NCBI GenBank assembly: GCA_017519185.1
Contig: JAFWSX010000003.1
Span: forward strand, 1-54,497
Reading direction: 5' to 3'
Source: Bacteroidales bacterium
GTDB lineage: Bacteria > Bacteroidota > Bacteroidia > Bacteroidales > UBA932
Length of the DNA stretch: 54,497 nucleotides
The notes beneath the pieces were generated by a model. The model had not been told where the DNA came from. It did no database searches and worked only from the letters and a program-made list of their open reading frames with translations. Within the stretch, counting starts at the first letter, position 1. Each line of letters begins with the position of its first letter. Of this stretch, positions 52,769 to 54,497 are shown piece after piece. Both the position numbers and the translations under genes were made by a program.

Positions 52769-54112
52769 CTATTTCAGTTCTTCGATGTAAGGATCGTCGG
52801 CTGTTGAATTCTTCCAGGGGCCGGCGACACCCTTGCCATTTGGATTGCCGAACTTAACGAAGTTGGTCCAGTAATCCATCATTTTGTCGCTGAGTTCGTA
52901 ATCGTGCTCAGTCATAGGACGCCAGCTGCGGCCAAGAGTATGGAACATATACCACAATTCGGCAGAATGGAAAGCTCCCGAATCGTCACCCGGAAGTTTG
53001 CGGTCGAAGAAATAATGATAGACGGGTTCCTTGCTCTGAGTTGAACGCAAAGCGCAGAATGCGCTGATGGCGCCACGCATATCGCCCATATCGTCACCGT
53101 TGCTGCCTATCATATAGGGAATGTCGAGAAGCTGGCCGGCATAGGCTGCCTCGTCGAAACTCTTGGGAATCAGATATCCGTCGGGATGGGTTCCGCCCAT
53201 ACCTGAACGCACTTTAGCGAGATCCTCGAGAGATGCCTTGCGCATATCTGCAAGAGTATACAGGCCAGCATCATCCATCATCTTCTTGCCACGCTCGTCA
53301 TAGGTACTAAGAGGAGTGCTGGAATTGCCTCCGCTGAGGAATTCTCCGAGAACGCCGCCGCTCTGGATTATCGCCTTGCTTACAAGACCTTTGGTGAGAG
53401 GCGAAGCTGCAAGGGTCTTGACGCTGCCGGCGCCTGCGCTCTGTCCCATAATTGTAATCTGCTTCGGATCGCCGCCGAACGCTTCAATATTGTTGTAGAT
53501 CCACTTTATTGCAGCCAGCTGGTCGTAGATGCCTTGGTTTCCCGATCCACCATAGCCGTTCTCAGCAGTCAGTTCGGGGTGTGAGAAAAAGCCGAGCTGT
53601 CCAAGCCTGTAGTTGATGGTCACCAGGATGACGCCTCGAGTGGCCCAGGCCTCTCCGTCAAATGCCATATCGTTGCCGCAACCGCCGGAATAAGCGCCGC
53701 CGTGTATCCACATCGCTACAGGAAGCTTGGCTTCAGGATGGCCGACTGTTTTTGCAGGAGCCCATACGTTGAGAAACAAGCAGTCCTCGCTTGTCGGAGG
53801 AAGGGGTTCCACCTGGAACTCTTTATAATAGAAAGAACCGGGCTGACGGCCGCGCTGCACAGAAGGAGCGCCGAAAGTATCGGCAACTTTTACACCTTCC
53901 CAGGGAATTACGGGTTTGGGAAGAGCCCAGCGAAGATCACCCACAGGTGCGGCGGCATAAGGCACGCCCTTGAAAACCATAACTTCGGGATTTTCCGTCA
54001 GCACACCCTGGAGCATTCCGCCTTCAACCTTTACAGTATCTGTCAACTTAGGTACACAGGCCATCATCATTGATGCCACGACATACAAAAGAGCTAAATT
54101 GTAATTTTTCAT
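52769..54112 (-). CDS. type B carboxylesterase lipoprotein
   Basis: 447 residues. The lipobox in VVASMMMACVP indicates an envelope lipoprotein. Alpha/beta-hydrolase family B features: FKGVPYAAAPVGDLRW, SEDCLFLNVW, oxyanion-hole HGGAYSGG, nucleophile serine in GQSAGAGS, likely acid in GSNGDDMG and His in AFHSAEL. It is about 50-80 residues shorter than typical members. It may deacetylate or de-esterify polysaccharides, but the substrate is not readable. A -7 element lies at 54139-54146. Confidence 0.9.
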   Translation of the reverse strand: MKNYNLALLYVVASMMMACVPKLTDTVKVEGGMLQGVLTENPEVMVFKGVPYAAAPVGDLRWALPKPVIPWEGVKVADTFGAPSVQRGRQPGSFYYKEFQVEPLPPTSEDCLFLNVWAPAKTVGHPEAKLPVAMWIHGGAYSGGCGNDMAFDGEAWATRGVILVTINYRLGQLGFFSHPELTAENGYGGSGNQGIYDQLAAIKWIYNNIEAFGGDPKQITIMGQSAGAGSVKTLAASPLTKGLVSKAIIQSGGVLGEFLSGGNSSTPLSTYDERGKKMMDDAGLYTLADMRKASLEDLAKVRSGMGGTHPDGYLIPKSFDEAAYAGQLLDIPYMIGSNGDDMGDMRGAISAFCALRSTQSKEPVYHYFFDRKLPGDDSGAFHSAELWYMFHTLGRSWRPMTEHDYELSDKMMDYWTNFVKFGNPNGKGVAGPWKNSTADDPYIEELK

Positions 54113-54138
54113 TATTGGTTATTTTAATGATACTTGAA

Positions 54139-54146
54139 CAAAGGTA
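54139..54146 (-). promoter_or_regulatory. -7 promoter element of the carboxylesterase gene
   Basis: TACCTTTG on the minus strand matches TAnnTTTG, 26 nt before the ATG at 54112. Confidence 0.55.
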
Positions 54147-54180
54147 AATATAATTTGCCTCACTTAGTCTTTATGCCAGC

Positions 54181-54215
54181 GGGCAAGGTGTGTCGCATTT
54201 TTGCCCACCTTGCCC
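54181..54215. repeat. hairpin repeat, copy 5
   Basis: 35-nt unit with arms GGGCAAGGTG / CACCTTGCCC, identical to copy 3 at 21593-21627. The loop TGTCGCATTTTTGCC differs. Confidence 0.8.
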
Positions 54216-54230
54216 AAAAGCATAAATAAC

Positions 54231-54373
54231 AGGGCGCATCAGCGCCGTGGCGGAGTGTGGGATGTGTCCGAAGGACACGAGCCACGGAGCCACCCGGGTT
54301 CTGGCTGAGCGACAGCGAAGACAGGTTCCGGCATGTCCCCCTTGAGGGGGATGCGCGTAGCGACAGGGGGTGA
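54231..54373 (-). repeat. dispersed repeat cluster, copy 2
   Basis: Non-coding. 54331-54373 is the reverse complement of the element at 21141-21184 with a few changes, and 54232-54262 matches the complement of 21876-21912. The segment between them is GC-rich and has no credible gene. Confidence 0.7.
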
Positions 54374-54380
54374 GGTATTC

Positions 54381-54425
54381 CCACAAAAAAAGAGGGCGCT
54401 GAATCAGCGTCCTCTTTTTTTGTGG
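54381..54425 (-). terminator. intrinsic terminator of tRNA-Ala
   Basis: Arms 54381-54402 and 54404-54425 are complementary over 22 nt with a single G-T pair. The core GAGGGCGCTGA lies between A and T runs, and on the minus strand the hairpin is followed by T-rich sequence. It reaches into the tRNA 3' end and could also act on the plus strand. Confidence 0.8.
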
Positions 54426-54496
54426 AGAATAAGGGAGTCGAACCCTTGACCCCCTGCTTGCAAGGCAGGTGCTCTAGCCAACTGAGCTAATCCCCC
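54423..54496 (-). tRNA. tRNA-Ala (anticodon TGC)
   Basis: Cloverleaf on the minus strand: acceptor GGGGGAT/ATTCTCC, D arm GCTCAGTTGGCTAGAGC, anticodon arm CCTGC-CTTGCAA-GCAGG with TGC, T arm AAGGG-TTCGACT-CCCTT. CCA is not encoded. Stand-alone here, not inside an rRNA spacer within this window. Confidence 0.95.
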
Positions 54497-54497
54497 A

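Overview
This window comes from a Bacteroidales genome of moderately high GC. The evidence is as follows. Many start sites are preceded by the Bacteroidetes promoter -7 element TAnnTTTG. The gene set is typical of gut Bacteroidales: sirtuin without zinc cysteines, NamZ/DUF1343 next to an AmpG-like transporter, pyruvate phosphate dikinase, a biotin-carboxylase-type carboxyltransferase, periplasmic glycoside hydrolases and BspA-type leucine-rich repeats. I cannot name the genus from sequence alone. No SusC/SusD pair, integrase, transposase or CRISPR array was found.

Layout. 1-1910 is the 5' two thirds of a 23S rRNA gene on the minus strand. It has its own canonical promoter at 2144-2174 and no 16S gene or spacer tRNAs upstream; the next gene upstream is pepT. 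2177-6103 is a peptide-use operon read leftward (DUF308 membrane protein, OPT transporter, peptidase T). A back-to-back promoter separates it from a rightward operon (sirtuin, GT2 glycosyltransferase, SpoIID/LytB protein; 6161-9475). ppdK (9492-12236) is divergent from the umuDC translesion polymerase genes (12343-13996), whose promoter contains a perfect 9-bp inverted repeat. 14040-19036 is an operon for cell-wall sugar and fucose scavenging (AmpG-like MFS, NamZ muramidase, GH95). 19108-20892 encodes a carboxyltransferase whose biotinyl-like tail lacks the acceptor lysine. tRNA-His follows at 21014.

21130-35050 is the accessory part of the window. After tRNA-His come about 800 bp of non-coding DNA with REP-like hairpins, then 14 consecutive minus-strand genes (21951-34775), then a 150-bp inverted-repeat element. 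The genes encode a MoxR ATPase, a VWA protein, an ATP-dependent polynucleotide ligase, two BspA-type leucine-rich-repeat proteins, a HAD nucleotidase, a Sel1-like protein, three predicted nucleases and several proteins I do not recognise. Four of the five apparent transcription units are preceded by the same ungapped 32-bp element (TGAATTT ... C(T/C)ATATTATA), which differs from the usual Bacteroidetes promoter. I read this as a co-regulated nucleic-acid repair or defence island, and it is the best candidate here for an undescribed system.

35054-45097 returns to ordinary polysaccharide metabolism (GH5-like, GH3, GH106 and GH43 enzymes, a MATE exporter). 45108-52767 holds an alpha-2-macroglobulin lipoprotein with its thioester motif, divergent from penicillin-binding protein 1C, an established envelope-defence pairing. 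A type B carboxylesterase lipoprotein, a second repeat cluster and tRNA-Ala(TGC) close the window.
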